Of a stretch of 64,000 nt of DNA, positions 29,763 through 37,230 are shown in pieces. Source of the DNA: Desulfobulbus oligotrophicus (GTDB lineage Bacteria; Desulfobacterota; Desulfobulbia; Desulfobulbales; Desulfobulbaceae); the NCBI RefSeq assembly GCF_016446285.1, contig NZ_CP054140.1:353501-417500 (forward strand). Direction: 5' to 3'. The translations under genes and the position numbers were made by a program. The first letter of the stretch is position 1, and each line of letters starts with the position of its first letter. Below the pieces are notes generated by a model. That model saw nothing but the letters and a program-made list of their open reading frames with translations. It did not search any database and had not been told where the DNA came from.

Positions 29763-30529
29763 CGTTCAAATCCGGCATCCAGAGTGGTCATGGTTGCGAC
29801 AGGTAGATCCTTGCGCTCCACCACAAAGACCCGGGTCGACTGCTTGGGTTTGAGGGTGTGCTGTTCGATGGCCACCGCCAGGATCGGGTTGCCGACAGCT
29901 GCGGAAAGGAAGGTCTTTTCGGCCAGTTCCAGATCCATGCCTAGCCGCGAGGTGGCCTTGAAGGCTTTGAGCTGCAAGCCGACGCCTTCGATTTCAACCA
30001 CTTGTTGCTGGACCAAGTCGAGATCCGGGCAGAGGTAAACCGGTTGTTTTTTGTCGATCACCTGATAGCTCGAAGGAAAAACCCCGTCGTAGGCCTCTTT
30101 GATCAGTTGCAGAGCCTGTTTTTCCAGGGGCATGTTCTTATAGCGGGTGATGTTCTTCTCCACGGTCTCGCTCTTAGGCAGGGCAAGCCGGACCGTGACT
30201 GCGTTGATTTCAGCCGGGACACCGATGATGGTGAAAACCGAACCGTTGCAGACCGCATAAATCTCGCTGGGCTCATTGTTGTACTTCAGCTTGCCGCCCA
30301 CCTCCTCGGCAGTAAATTTGATGAAGGCATTGTTGCCGGAGAAATGGCCGGTCAGCCCCTTCTCTTCTGAGAAGATCAGATCGCTCATCTGCCCGGGACA
30401 GACGATGCGGTTGATCTCCCGGGCCGAAAGTTCCACCATGGTGGGGACCTCGGCGGGAACTCCCTCGCCGGCCACAGCATGGTCGGTGTTTAGCAACAAG
30501 CAGCAGATGGAAAAGCACAGTATCTTCAT
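29759..30529 (-). CDS. traK: Conjugal transfer protein TraK (VirB9-like secretin component)
   Basis: 256 residues with a signal peptide. VELSAREINRIVCPGQMSDLIFS, near residue 32, is the TraK N-domain pattern. Forms the outer-membrane core ring with TraV and TraB. Overlaps traE and traB by 4 bp each. Confidence 0.92.
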   Translation of the reverse strand: MKILCFSICCLLLNTDHAVAGEGVPAEVPTMVELSAREINRIVCPGQMSDLIFSEEKGLTGHFSGNNAFIKFTAEEVGGKLKYNNEPSEIYAVCNGSVFTIIGVPAEINAVTVRLALPKSETVEKNITRYKNMPLEKQALQLIKEAYDGVFPSSYQVIDKKQPVYLCPDLDLVQQQVVEIEGVGLQLKAFKATSRLGMDLELAEKTFLSAAVGNPILAVAIEQHTLKPKQSTRVFVVERKDLPVATMTTLDAGFER

Positions 30530-31101
30530 TTTTCACTCCTCTCTTCTCCGGATTTTTCCTTCTCCTTGAAGGACAGTAGGGAGAAACGGCCGTCCCTGAT
30601 CTGATAGTCAAGGAAATAGGTCCGGGTGGTGTTTTCCAGTCGGGTATTACCGGTGTACTGCTTCAGGTCGCCAAACACCTCTATGCGGTTGTCTTTCATG
30701 CTTAGGGTCTGAGGATAAAACACCGAACTGACCTGAGACTCCTCGATCCGCCCAGCCAGCGAATACCAGAGGATGGAAGCCTCGGGGTAGGATTCGGGCG
30801 CGTAGTAGACCAACAACTCGTTGAACTGCTTGCGTGCCGTGCTCGGTGAGTAGGTGGTGGCCAGAGAAAGGATCCGCCGGCCGATGTCCTGGATGTAGGC
30901 CTCGGTCGGCTTGCCCTGGACGAACTCCACCGTGCCGGTCATCTGCGGCGGTATAAGGATCACCTTCTGATAGCGTACCGCCCGGTAGGCCATGAAGGAG
31001 GTGAACATCAGGCAAACCGCCAGAACGATCACCACAAACTGGAGCAACCGGTTACGGGCAAAGAGGTTACTGCTCTGTTGCACATAGGTGTTGAGTTTCA
31101 C
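30526..31101 (-). CDS. traE: Conjugal transfer protein TraE (VirB8-like)
   Basis: 191 residues with one N-terminal membrane helix (LLQFVVIVLAVCLMFTSFMAY) and a periplasmic NTF2-like domain containing YQKVILIPPQMTGTVEF. Inner-membrane scaffold of the F-type channel. The start overlaps the traL stop by 4 bp. Confidence 0.93.
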   Translation of the reverse strand: MKLNTYVQQSSNLFARNRLLQFVVIVLAVCLMFTSFMAYRAVRYQKVILIPPQMTGTVEFVQGKPTEAYIQDIGRRILSLATTYSPSTARKQFNELLVYYAPESYPEASILWYSLAGRIEESQVSSVFYPQTLSMKDNRIEVFGDLKQYTGNTRLENTTRTYFLDYQIRDGRFSLLSFKEKEKSGEERSEK

Positions 31102-31373
31102 TCGTGGAACTCCTGTTCAAAGTAACCGGGATAGTTTTTCATTTGCAGCAAGGCGCAGGCATAAAGCAGGTGCTTGAGAAACCCCCGTGGTTTGCTCCGT
31201 TTGGTACGGATGTAGCCGTACTGGACACCTACAAAGACAAGCCAGGCCAGACCGCCATAGATCAGGGCAACGGTGAGGGTAAATAAAAAAATAGCCAGCT
31301 CATCGACTTCAAACCACAACACCTGGAAGGGTCGGGACAGATACTGGGGGAATTTGCGGGATGAGCCGGCCAT
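31098..31373 (-). CDS. traL: Conjugal transfer protein TraL
   Basis: 91-residue inner-membrane protein of VirB3 type. The N-terminal segment FPQYLSRPFQVLWFEVDE is the TraL hallmark, and two hydrophobic stretches follow. Works with TraE and TraC in pilus assembly. Lies 7 bp after the pilin gene. Confidence 0.93.
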   Translation of the reverse strand: MAGSSRKFPQYLSRPFQVLWFEVDELAIFLFTLTVALIYGGLAWLVFVGVQYGYIRTKRSKPRGFLKHLLYACALLQMKNYPGYFEQEFHE

Positions 31374-31380
31374 GTTCCCC

Positions 31381-31704
31381 TCAGCTGATCAAAGCGCCGA
31401 TGGTCTCGACTACGGTGTTGGCCCGGAGCAGGAAAGCCCCGCCCAACACCACGCCGGCCGCCGGCAGGATCATCTGCCGGATGGCCAGAATCGCAGCCAC
31501 GCACATACAGGCCACTCCGCCGGTGAAGCCCACCGGGCCCAGCAGGATCTGGTTGACCCCGATATCGTAGAGGTCATAGGCAAAGGAGCCGGTTGCCGGT
31601 ACGGTCATGGCCAAAACGTTGCCCGCCTGGAACAGGGTGAGCAGCACGGCGCCCATCCAGGTGGTCATGTTCAAACGTTTGCGGAAGTATTGCAGTCGGT
31701 TCAT
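31381..31704 (-). CDS. traA: Conjugative pilin precursor (TraA-like)
   Basis: 107 residues from ATG 31704 with GGAGGAG nine bases upstream. It has a long positively charged leader and a signal ending NVLA. Two hydrophobic segments (ILLGPVGFTGGVACMCVAAIL and MILPAAGVVLGGAFLL) with a short basic loop give the F-pilin arrangement. The position before traL is the classical one for traA. Cleavage probably occurs after NVLA, leaving a mature pilin of about 75 residues. Confidence 0.85.
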   Translation of the reverse strand: MNRLQYFRKRLNMTTWMGAVLLTLFQAGNVLAMTVPATGSFAYDLYDIGVNQILLGPVGFTGGVACMCVAAILAIRQMILPAAGVVLGGAFLLRANTVVETIGALIS

Positions 31705-31751
31705 CTCGGTCTCCTCCAGAGAGTTTTTAAAATATCTGCCGTTCAGGCAGG

Positions 31752-32276
31752 TTATGGTCGAGTAAAGGCGAGTTCGACTCGCCGGTTGCCGGCCAGGTGC
31801 TTGTTGCCGGGTATGGGTTGCTGCGAGCCCATGGCTGTTACTTCGGAGATGCTGTAGCCATGAGCATGGAGCACTGCCGCCACCTGTTCTGCACGCTCTC
31901 GGGAGAGGATGCGGTTGCGCTTTTCCGTGCCCAGCGAACAGGTGTGTCCTATGACGATCAATCCGGTTTCGGGAACAATGCCACATTGGGGCAGAGTGGC
32001 AAGCAGAGCATTTTGCTCGGACAGAGACAACTCGGCGCTGCCAAGTTGGAAATGCACCACTGGAAGCTCACAACCATCCGTGGCCTTTACGGTCTTTTCC
32101 TCGCAGGCTGGCTGGCGGTGGTTGGGTGTGCTGGTGAGCAGGAAGGTCTCCCGATCCGTCACCCGCACAATCTCGCTCAGCAGGGAGAAGCGTTCCTGAC
32201 GAATCTCCCTGGTCATGAGCGGCGAGGAGCTCAAGAGCAGGACGGTTATCAGGATGGGAATCAGGTGGGCGTTCAT
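31752..32276 (-). CDS. OmpA-family envelope protein at the head of the tra operon
   Basis: About 174 residues from ATG 32276 (signal LIPILITVLLLSSSP); an upstream ATG at 32330 is possible. The C-terminal domain has VHFQLGSAELS, IVIGHTCSLGTEKRNRILSRERAEQV and GNRRVELAF, the peptidoglycan-binding OmpA/MotB pattern. It probably anchors the transfer apparatus to the cell wall. It lies 48 bp ahead of traA on the same strand. Confidence 0.85.
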   Translation of the reverse strand: MNAHLIPILITVLLLSSSPLMTREIRQERFSLLSEIVRVTDRETFLLTSTPNHRQPACEEKTVKATDGCELPVVHFQLGSAELSLSEQNALLATLPQCGIVPETGLIVIGHTCSLGTEKRNRILSRERAEQVAAVLHAHGYSISEVTAMGSQQPIPGNKHLAGNRRVELAFTRP

Positions 32277-32343
32277 GATTTTCTTGTGCTCTCTTTTTGG
32301 GGCCGTTGAAGTCAGTTTTGTCATCATCAAGAAACGTTGTTTC

Positions 32344-33339
32344 TTACTTCTTAGTTTGCGCGATGTAAGAAATCTCCCGGGCCTTTTTTCTCATGTCTCG
32401 GTAGCGGGCGACCTGGGCTCTGGAGCGAATATTGCGGATCCGGCTGATCTGTTTCTTGGTCAGCTCAAAACGGAAGGTAGTCTGGATTTCTGCAATGACC
32501 TGCTGCAGGGAAAGACGAGCTCCCGGCTCCTGATTGAAGTACCGGGAGTAGGCGTAGCGCTCCCATTTGCTGCTCAAGGCCACGGTCCGGATGAACTTCT
32601 CTCTGGCGAGACGCGACATCCGGGAGATCTGCGGACGAAGCACATTCCTGTCCCCCCAGACCTGCTCCAAAACACGCAAGCCGATCTGATCCTCCTGAGT
32701 CAGAGGATCCTGGATGATCTCCTTGCGCTTCAGGAGCAGGAGGATTTTCCGGGGGAGTGGTGACTTACGGGAAAACTCGGTGATGGTCGGTAGTTTGGGC
32801 TGCATTTTTCGTTGGTGTTGAATGATGTGGTCAGTGGCGTTCTGAAGGATTCGACAGACTTGTCGCCGGCTGAGGTTGAAGTGGTAAGCCGTCTCCTCGG
32901 TGGAGACCGGGAATGGTTGCTCAAGGATCCACCGGCAAATCCGCCGGTCCCGATCCTTGACCCGTTGCATGGCCTGCTCGATCTCCTCGGGTTGCGGTTC
33001 AGGAAGGTATTCCTCCTCTTCCCGAGAAGCAGTGCAGAGCAGGTATTCGTAGGCAAACAGTGCTGGTCGGATACCAACGGCCATCTTCAGGCAATGGGTT
33101 CTGAAGATGGTCCGAAAATAGGTGATCAACCGCTGAGAGTCTTGATTTTGAACCTTCATCAGGGCCTTGAAAGCAGCTATGGTGGCCTCCTGGCACAGAT
33201 CGTCGTTGTCCCCGGCTATGTAGGGAATAAAGGGGGTAGCCTCCCAGCGGACAATGTGCCTGTGGGCTCGAACCCATTCCATGGCGGTGAGCCAGGTGAG
33301 CCGGCTGGAGGTGATGTGGATGGCGCTCGGTTCTGTCAT
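32344..33339 (-). CDS. Sigma-70-like regulator of the element
   Basis: About 331 residues from ATG 33339; the frame is open further upstream to 33465 but reaches AT-rich origin DNA. Residues about 45-85 (DNDDLCQEATIAAFKALM, then LITYFRTIFRTH) resemble sigma-70 region 2. A later helix-turn-helix stretch (TEETAYHFNLSRRQVCRILQ) resembles region 4. The basic C-terminus has further HTH-like repeats. It lies between the origin and the tra operon, so it may direct RNA polymerase to transfer promoters. Confident as a DNA-binding or sigma-like protein, less so as a true sigma factor. Confidence 0.6.
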   Translation of the reverse strand: MTEPSAIHITSSRLTWLTAMEWVRAHRHIVRWEATPFIPYIAGDNDDLCQEATIAAFKALMKVQNQDSQRLITYFRTIFRTHCLKMAVGIRPALFAYEYLLCTASREEEEYLPEPQPEEIEQAMQRVKDRDRRICRWILEQPFPVSTEETAYHFNLSRRQVCRILQNATDHIIQHQRKMQPKLPTITEFSRKSPLPRKILLLLKRKEIIQDPLTQEDQIGLRVLEQVWGDRNVLRPQISRMSRLAREKFIRTVALSSKWERYAYSRYFNQEPGARLSLQQVIAEIQTTFRFELTKKQISRIRNIRSRAQVARYRDMRKKAREISYIAQTKK

Positions 33340-33466
33340 GGTGTTTGTGGAGCTGGTTCGCCCTTCTTTTAAGATTAAAAAAAGATTAAAGATGATTAGA
33401 GGGCTCGGAACCTCCTGAAAAAGCCTTTTATTTACAACTATTTGCGTGCGAAAAAAATTGAGCAAC
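33340..33466. other. AT-rich stretch beside the iterons, candidate origin-melting region
   Basis: This run between the sigma-like gene and the first iteron has AAGATTAAAAAAAGATTAAA and other A/T tracts. Iteron plasmids have such a region for DNA unwinding. No perfect DnaA box (TTATCCACA) was found. Confidence 0.45.
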
Positions 33467-33595
33467 TGTGATTGCTATGCCCCCAAAACGTGAGTGCTAT
33501 GCCCCCTGTTTTGTGAGTGCTATGCCCCCTGGTGTGAGTGCTATGCCCTCTGAGTGTGAGTGCTATGCCCCCCAAGTGTGAGTGCTATGCCCCCT
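33467..33595. repeat. Six direct-repeat iterons, 22-bp period (putative oriV)
   Basis: Six copies of GTGAGTGCTATGCCCCCT or close variants start at about 33468, 33490, 33513, 33534, 33556 and 33578. The steps are 21-23 bp, two helical turns, so all copies lie on one face of the DNA. The first copy has GTGATT and the fourth CCCTCT. Direct repeats of this size next to a TrfA-like initiator are the hallmark of an iteron origin. The last copy overlaps the 3' end of the initiator gene. Confidence 0.88.
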
Positions 33596-34502
33596 CTTTC
33601 TTGAGGGCTTGAGGGTGGCGCACCACGTTCAACTTGTCTTCCGGATCAATGTTCCAACCCAGGACAGCTCCAGCTTGGACCAATTCGCTCATCGCAGATC
33701 GCAAACTCCGGCGAAAATCAACCAACCGAGAGCACTCCGACCCGCAAAGATGCTTCAATGTGGTAATTTTCACCGGATAAGGCGCTCGGTGACTCGCATA
33801 AAATCCATGCAGCCACTTGGCGAGATCGGTCTTGAGTTGGAGCCGCTGTTGCCACTGCACCTGGGTCCAGCCGACATCGAACAGGCCTACCAATTTGGGA
33901 TTAATCCTGACGATGTAGGACTGATCTTCGTCGCTGAAATAGAATTCGTCGACCAGTGAGCCGGTATAGGAGAAACTCCCCCGGTACGCACTAAGATCGA
34001 CCTTGATCTCCACGGCGGTGGCTGTCAGGCGTCGGAGTGAATCCTTGAGCCACTCCCGGCCTGATTTCCCACCTTGACGTCCGATGGCCGCAAGAAAGGG
34101 TTTTACCTTGATCCTGAGAAACTGTCGTTTCTCAGGATCGGGCTCACGGGATTGAAAATGGAGCGCTTGCGCCAACACGTCAAAATCACCTTGATCCAAT
34201 CGCCAGCCGGTATATTGGATTGCCACACCTTTGAGCGATGCGATGAGTTCTTTTTTGACGGCCTTTCGTCGCCCTCTTTTGATCACCCCGAACAGAGCGG
34301 ATCGCAGGCATATATTGGGGATACCGCGGGTCTTATCGGGCCAGTCGGGTAGCAGAGGGATTTGCTCGATAGCTTCAATCTTCTGGCGCATCTCAGGTGA
34401 CAGAGAATCAAAACAACGGTGCTGAAGAAGGCCGCTCGCCTCTGGTTCTGCTGGAAAGAATTCGCGTGAAATAACAGCTTCCTTACTCGAAATTGTTTTC
34501 AT
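33585..34502 (-). CDS. trfA: TrfA-like plasmid replication initiator
   Basis: 305 residues. The central part (CLRSALFGVIKRGRRKAVKK, then IQYTGWRLDQGDFDVLAQAL) matches the TrfA family pattern of a winged-helix initiator. A second winged-helix-like half follows. It would bind the iterons at its own 3' end and recruit DnaA and helicase. Upstream lie the Xis-like and XRE genes on the same strand. Its presence in an integrated element suggests autonomous replication after excision or a captured plasmid. Confidence 0.85.
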   Translation of the reverse strand: MKTISSKEAVISREFFPAEPEASGLLQHRCFDSLSPEMRQKIEAIEQIPLLPDWPDKTRGIPNICLRSALFGVIKRGRRKAVKKELIASLKGVAIQYTGWRLDQGDFDVLAQALHFQSREPDPEKRQFLRIKVKPFLAAIGRQGGKSGREWLKDSLRRLTATAVEIKVDLSAYRGSFSYTGSLVDEFYFSDEDQSYIVRINPKLVGLFDVGWTQVQWQQRLQLKTDLAKWLHGFYASHRAPYPVKITTLKHLCGSECSRLVDFRRSLRSAMSELVQAGAVLGWNIDPEDKLNVVRHPQALKKEGA

Positions 34503-34510
34503 AAAAGGAG

Positions 34511-34741
34511 CTACCGCTCATGAATCTGAATAGATCGACGAGGCCGGCCTGCTCTTACCGCTCGAATACGCTTGCTCTCAAACCAGGCACTCAGGTCGGC
34601 TTCCAGGATCAAAACGGTTTTCCCTGGCTTATAGGCTGCCAGATCACCTCGCTTGATTGCCCGATGAATGGTGTGGTAGCTGCACTTGGCGAGCTGGGCC
34701 GCTTCATCTATCGTGATGGATGTGTTTCGTATCATTGGCAC
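34511..34741 (-). CDS. MerR/excisionase-type small DNA-binding protein
   Basis: 76 residues with a winged-helix excisionase-family domain: ITIDEAAQLAKCSYHTIHRAIKRGDLAAYKP, then VLILEADLSAWFESKR. Such proteins act as recombination directionality factors or as plasmid regulators. Its 5' end overlaps the 3' end of the XRE gene and it lies 8 bp before trfA, so it is co-transcribed. Whether it is the true Xis of the element is inference. Confidence 0.8.
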   Translation of the reverse strand: MPMIRNTSITIDEAAQLAKCSYHTIHRAIKRGDLAAYKPGKTVLILEADLSAWFESKRIRAVRAGRPRRSIQIHER

Positions 34742-34946
34742 ATACCTTGTGAACTTCTGCGCGGATTTGCTCTGGAGTGCCCCAAACCCAGATCACTTTG
34801 CTGATGCCGGTGACCATTTCAAGGCGAACCGCCACTGCTTTCGGACAGGGGCGCTTGCCGTGGAGGATTTGACTGAGGAAATCTGGCGAGATCTCCGCCT
34901 CCAAGGCGATCTGTTTTTGGGTGATCCGCTCGTTCGTTGCGCTCAT
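34704..34946 (-). CDS. XRE-type helix-turn-helix protein
   Basis: 80 residues from ATG 34946 (a TTG at 34952 is an alternative). The helix-turn-helix is ITQKQIALEAEISPDFLSQILHGKRPCPKAVA, Cro/CI type. First gene of the leftward XRE, Xis-like, trfA transcript. Two palindromic operators lie 75-110 bp upstream, so it is probably controlled by the divergent repressor at 35804. Confidence 0.82.
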   Translation of the reverse strand: MSATNERITQKQIALEAEISPDFLSQILHGKRPCPKAVAVRLEMVTGISKVIWVWGTPEQIRAEVHKVCANDTKHIHHDR

Positions 34947-35022
34947 GGTCAACTATTTGGATGAAAACATGGATGTCGTCAAGGAAAAAATGTCGATAAT
35001 ATGTTGTTTTTATTCAATAAAA

Positions 35023-35036
35023 TGAGCAATTGCTCA
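35023..35036. promoter_or_regulatory. Operator palindrome 1, TGAGCAATTGCTCA
   Basis: A perfect 14-bp palindrome in the AT-rich region upstream of the leftward XRE, Xis-like, trfA genes. It shares the pattern TGAGCANNTGCTCA with two others nearby. Confidence 0.75.
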
Positions 35037-35040
35037 ATAA

Positions 35041-35056
35041 ATGAGCAGATGCTCAT
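35041..35056. promoter_or_regulatory. Operator palindrome 2, ATGAGCAGATGCTCAT
   Basis: A perfect inverted repeat with a 2-bp centre. It starts 18 bp from the start of operator 1, nearly two helical turns, as expected for cooperative repressor dimers. Confidence 0.75.
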
Positions 35057-35136
35057 TTGTTCCACCGTGTTTCCGCACCATCATCGCCCCCAGTCGATAC
35101 AGCGAACGGGTTGGTTGCAGGTGTGAAAAAATGTCC

Positions 35137-35625
35137 CTATGAGGAAGCGCGGAGTGGAGTTCGAGCCTGGTCGTTATCCTTGGCGAGATCGTAGGCCAAT
35201 GTAGCGAACTTGCCTATGATGTCGTCTTTTGCGGGGTCATAACTGCTTGGAATGGGGAAGATTATGGCCTGGAACGCGTCCATCTTGATGTTTTGGCCAT
35301 GAACAGGGACAAGGATGTATTTCCCCGGAACTATAGAGAAATCGTGAGGTGACGCGTCCATCTTTACAGCGGGTGTATCAGGCGGTGGCTGCGAGTCTTT
35401 TATCTTTTTCCGGTATTCTCGCCAGTACTCGGGATGGCTTTCCCGCCATCGCTTCTGACAATCGTTCTGGTTTTCTCGGTAATCAGGATCAGTGGCTCTT
35501 TTTTGTCGCTGCCATGCTCTTTTTCTGGCTCGTTGGCAGTCAGCACGGTTGCAGTATTCTTGGTTGGGGTTTCTTGGATTGACTGGGCGTGTTGCTCGAC
35601 AAGCCTTGCAGCAGAAGGATTTCAT
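35137..35625 (-). CDS. Zinc-finger-like hypothetical protein
   Basis: 162 residues. The N-terminus has FCCKACRATR...YCNRADCQRARKRAWQ, a cysteine-pair zinc finger with a basic helix. The rest has a KRWRESHPEYWREYRKK helix and an unknown C-terminal domain. AAGGA lies upstream of the ATG. Similar small Cys-finger proteins occur on plasmids and mobile elements, but the function is unknown. Confidence 0.6.
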   Translation of the reverse strand: MKSFCCKACRATRPVNPRNPNQEYCNRADCQRARKRAWQRQKRATDPDYRENQNDCQKRWRESHPEYWREYRKKIKDSQPPPDTPAVKMDASPHDFSIVPGKYILVPVHGQNIKMDAFQAIIFPIPSSYDPAKDDIIGKFATLAYDLAKDNDQARTPLRASS

Positions 35626-35777
35626 GGCAACGGTTTCCTTAAACGCGATTGCGCTATAAGTTTAAAAAAACGAGCAAAATGAAGCTCGCGCCATGAGAGT
35701 TCAACCAAATGCCAATACTACAGATTATACAACCCCGTCACATTTTAGACCTGGCCGTATTCTCGGCTTTTATTTCT

Positions 35778-35791
35778 TGAGCAAATGCTCT
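35778..35791. promoter_or_regulatory. Operator palindrome 3, TGAGCAAATGCTCT
   Basis: Matches TGAGCANNTGCTCA with one mismatch. It lies 13 bp before the start of the repressor gene at 35804, fitting autoregulation. Confidence 0.7.
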
Positions 35792-35803
35792 ATCGTTTGC
35801 GAC

Positions 35804-36358
35804 ATGAATAACCCTATCGCAGAGCAGTTCCGGGTCGCCTTGAATTATTTGCTTCAACAGGAGGGAAGAGGCGCACAAGTGCGTCTTGCCGTGGCCCAGA
35901 ATATCGACCGGGGGTATCTCAATGCGGTGATCAAGGGGAGAAAGCCGGCAGCTGAGGAAATCCGGCTTAAAATTGCTGATCATTTTGGTATGACCTATGA
36001 AGCCATGCTCACTCTCGGCTGGGCGGTTCAAGAAGGAACAGTGGTTCAAGGCCAAGGAGTTTCGCGGCTTGGGTCTTTAGGGAATACGCAATCCAGTGCC
36101 GATATCCTTGGTCGACACTTGGACAAAACGAAATCCGAAACCTTGCATCAAGCCCTAGAAGTACTCAAATCTGAAACTGAGTACAGCGCAATCTTGAGTG
36201 GGGTAATCGATGGGCTTTATGGGGCCATGAAAGGAAAACGAGAGAATGTGGAGATGGTCAGGCGGTTGGAGATGCTGGAAGAAAGGTTGGGGGAATTGGA
36301 ACGTGCTGGAGTTTTAAATCGCATCCAAAAAAAGAAAACTTCGCCAAAATGCGACTAA
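35804..36358 (+). CDS. Phage-type HTH repressor of the element
   Basis: 184 residues from ATG 35804; the frame opens further upstream, but this start lies just after operator 3. N-terminal HTH: QVRLAVAQNIDRGYLNAVIKGRKPAAEEIR. The C-terminal half is helical (LEMLEERLGELERAG coiled coil) and probably dimerises the protein. It is divergent from the zinc-finger and XRE/trfA genes, as expected of a maintenance repressor. It is the last gene before the att site. Confidence 0.8.
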   Translation: MNNPIAEQFRVALNYLLQQEGRGAQVRLAVAQNIDRGYLNAVIKGRKPAAEEIRLKIADHFGMTYEAMLTLGWAVQEGTVVQGQGVSRLGSLGNTQSSADILGRHLDKTKSETLHQALEVLKSETEYSAILSGVIDGLYGAMKGKRENVEMVRRLEMLEERLGELERAGVLNRIQKKKTSPKCD

Positions 36359-36403
36359 ATTTGCGACTAATCGTTTCAACACATTGATATTATAGATACT
36401 CAA

Positions 36404-36462
36404 CTATCTTGAGGGGGTAGCGGCCCACGGTCGTGCGAGTTCGAGTCTCGCCTTCGGCACCA
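36404..36462 (+). other. tRNA-Leu(GAG) 3' fragment, attachment site scar
   Basis: These 59 bases fold as the 3' part of a tRNA-Leu. The anticodon arm is CTATC-TTGAGGG-GGTAG with anticodon GAG. A long class II variable arm follows, then the T arm GCGAG-TTCGAGT-CTCGC, the 3' acceptor strand CTTCGGC, discriminator A and encoded CCA. No D arm or 5' acceptor strand precedes it. This is what integration at a tRNA 3' end leaves at the distal side, so the element lies to the left and the rebuilt tRNA is left of the window. Confidence 0.8.
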
Positions 36463-36495
36463 TCCTAATATCCGAACAAGTCCATGGATGTCTTG

Positions 36496-36525
36496 AAAGC
36501 CCAGTAAAAACTGGGCTTTTTCTTT
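36496..36525 (+). terminator. Rho-independent terminator after the tRNA fragment
   Basis: A 10-bp stem (AAAGCCCAGT and its complement) with a short A-rich loop is followed by TTTTTCTTTTT. It is the old terminator of the tRNA-Leu gene, 34 bp after CCA. Confidence 0.85.
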
Positions 36526-36701
36526 TTCCGTTGTCCAGGGTTGTCCATTTTGATACGCTAATATCCAAAGACTATGGGGATATCTTTGGGGATACATCCC
36601 CATGTCCCAACGTGGCGTATCCCCAAAAAAGTGGAGCCAGCCATTATGCCTAAACGGATTGTCCACCCATTGACGTGCGGCCACCAGGTCAGCAAATCCG
36701 G

Positions 36702-37133
36702 TTATTGGGAAGGATGGGCGGTATTTACACGCGTACGGAACAAAGATTCAGAGTAGGCGTTATCGTTGGAGACGCGAGCACGGCTGTGCGATGGCGTGAT
36801 GCCCAGCTCTTCGAGCTTGCCATAGATCGTCGAGCCCTTCATGGCTGAGCCGTTGTCGCCATGCAAGACAAGGGGTCGGTGCCCGCATTGCTCGCGCAGC
36901 ACGGCTCGTTGAAGGACGTGCGAACTGTTGGCCATGTTCTCGGATTCAAAGACTTCATAACCCACAATCTTGCGTCTGTAGATATCGATAATCAGGTACA
37001 GGTAAAAGAACTGGCCACGAACCAAGGTCGGCAAACAGGTCACGCCCCAACTCCACACGGTGTCAGGATGGTCGGCACGATGACGGCGTGGCAGCCCTTC
37101 TTGTGTCGGGGCGCTGCCTGTTTCTTTTTTCAC
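36702..37133 (-). pseudogene. IS3-like transposase (rve domain) remnant
   Basis: The frame encodes most of an rve integrase core: VWSWGVTCLPTLVRGQFFYLYLIIDIYRRKIVGYEVFE, then LVLHGDNGSAMKG and RVSNDNAYSESLFRT. The match ends at FRT and the frame runs into unrelated sequence. The N-terminal HTH part is missing. It is therefore an internal fragment of an IS3-type ORF-B, next to the att site. No terminal repeats were found. Confidence 0.75.
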
Positions 37134-37157
37134 TCATCTCTTAGCCTCTTTCTTGCC

Positions 37158-37230
37158 GTTACCTTCGAGAGCCTCAGGCAACGGGCATTATTGTCGCTTC
37201 TTGCTGTTGCCTGAGGTTCTCGAAGGCAAC
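37158..37230. repeat. Large palindrome A (25-bp arms)
   Basis: Arms 37158-37182 and 37206-37230 are complementary apart from two positions, with a 23-bp loop. It overlaps the 3' end of the GIY-YIG gene and encodes that protein's tail. Confidence 0.85.

Noticed and set aside
33467-33595. CRISPR array
   Set aside because: The spacers are only 3-6 bp and the 22-bp period with a TrfA-like gene fits iterons.
36404-36462. Functional tRNA-Leu gene
   Set aside because: No D arm or 5' acceptor strand precedes the anticodon arm, so it is only a 3' fragment.
36574-36756. 60-residue protein after the tRNA scar
   Set aside because: Composed of repeated GGGGAT-type sequence and not similar to any family; it overlaps the transposase remnant.
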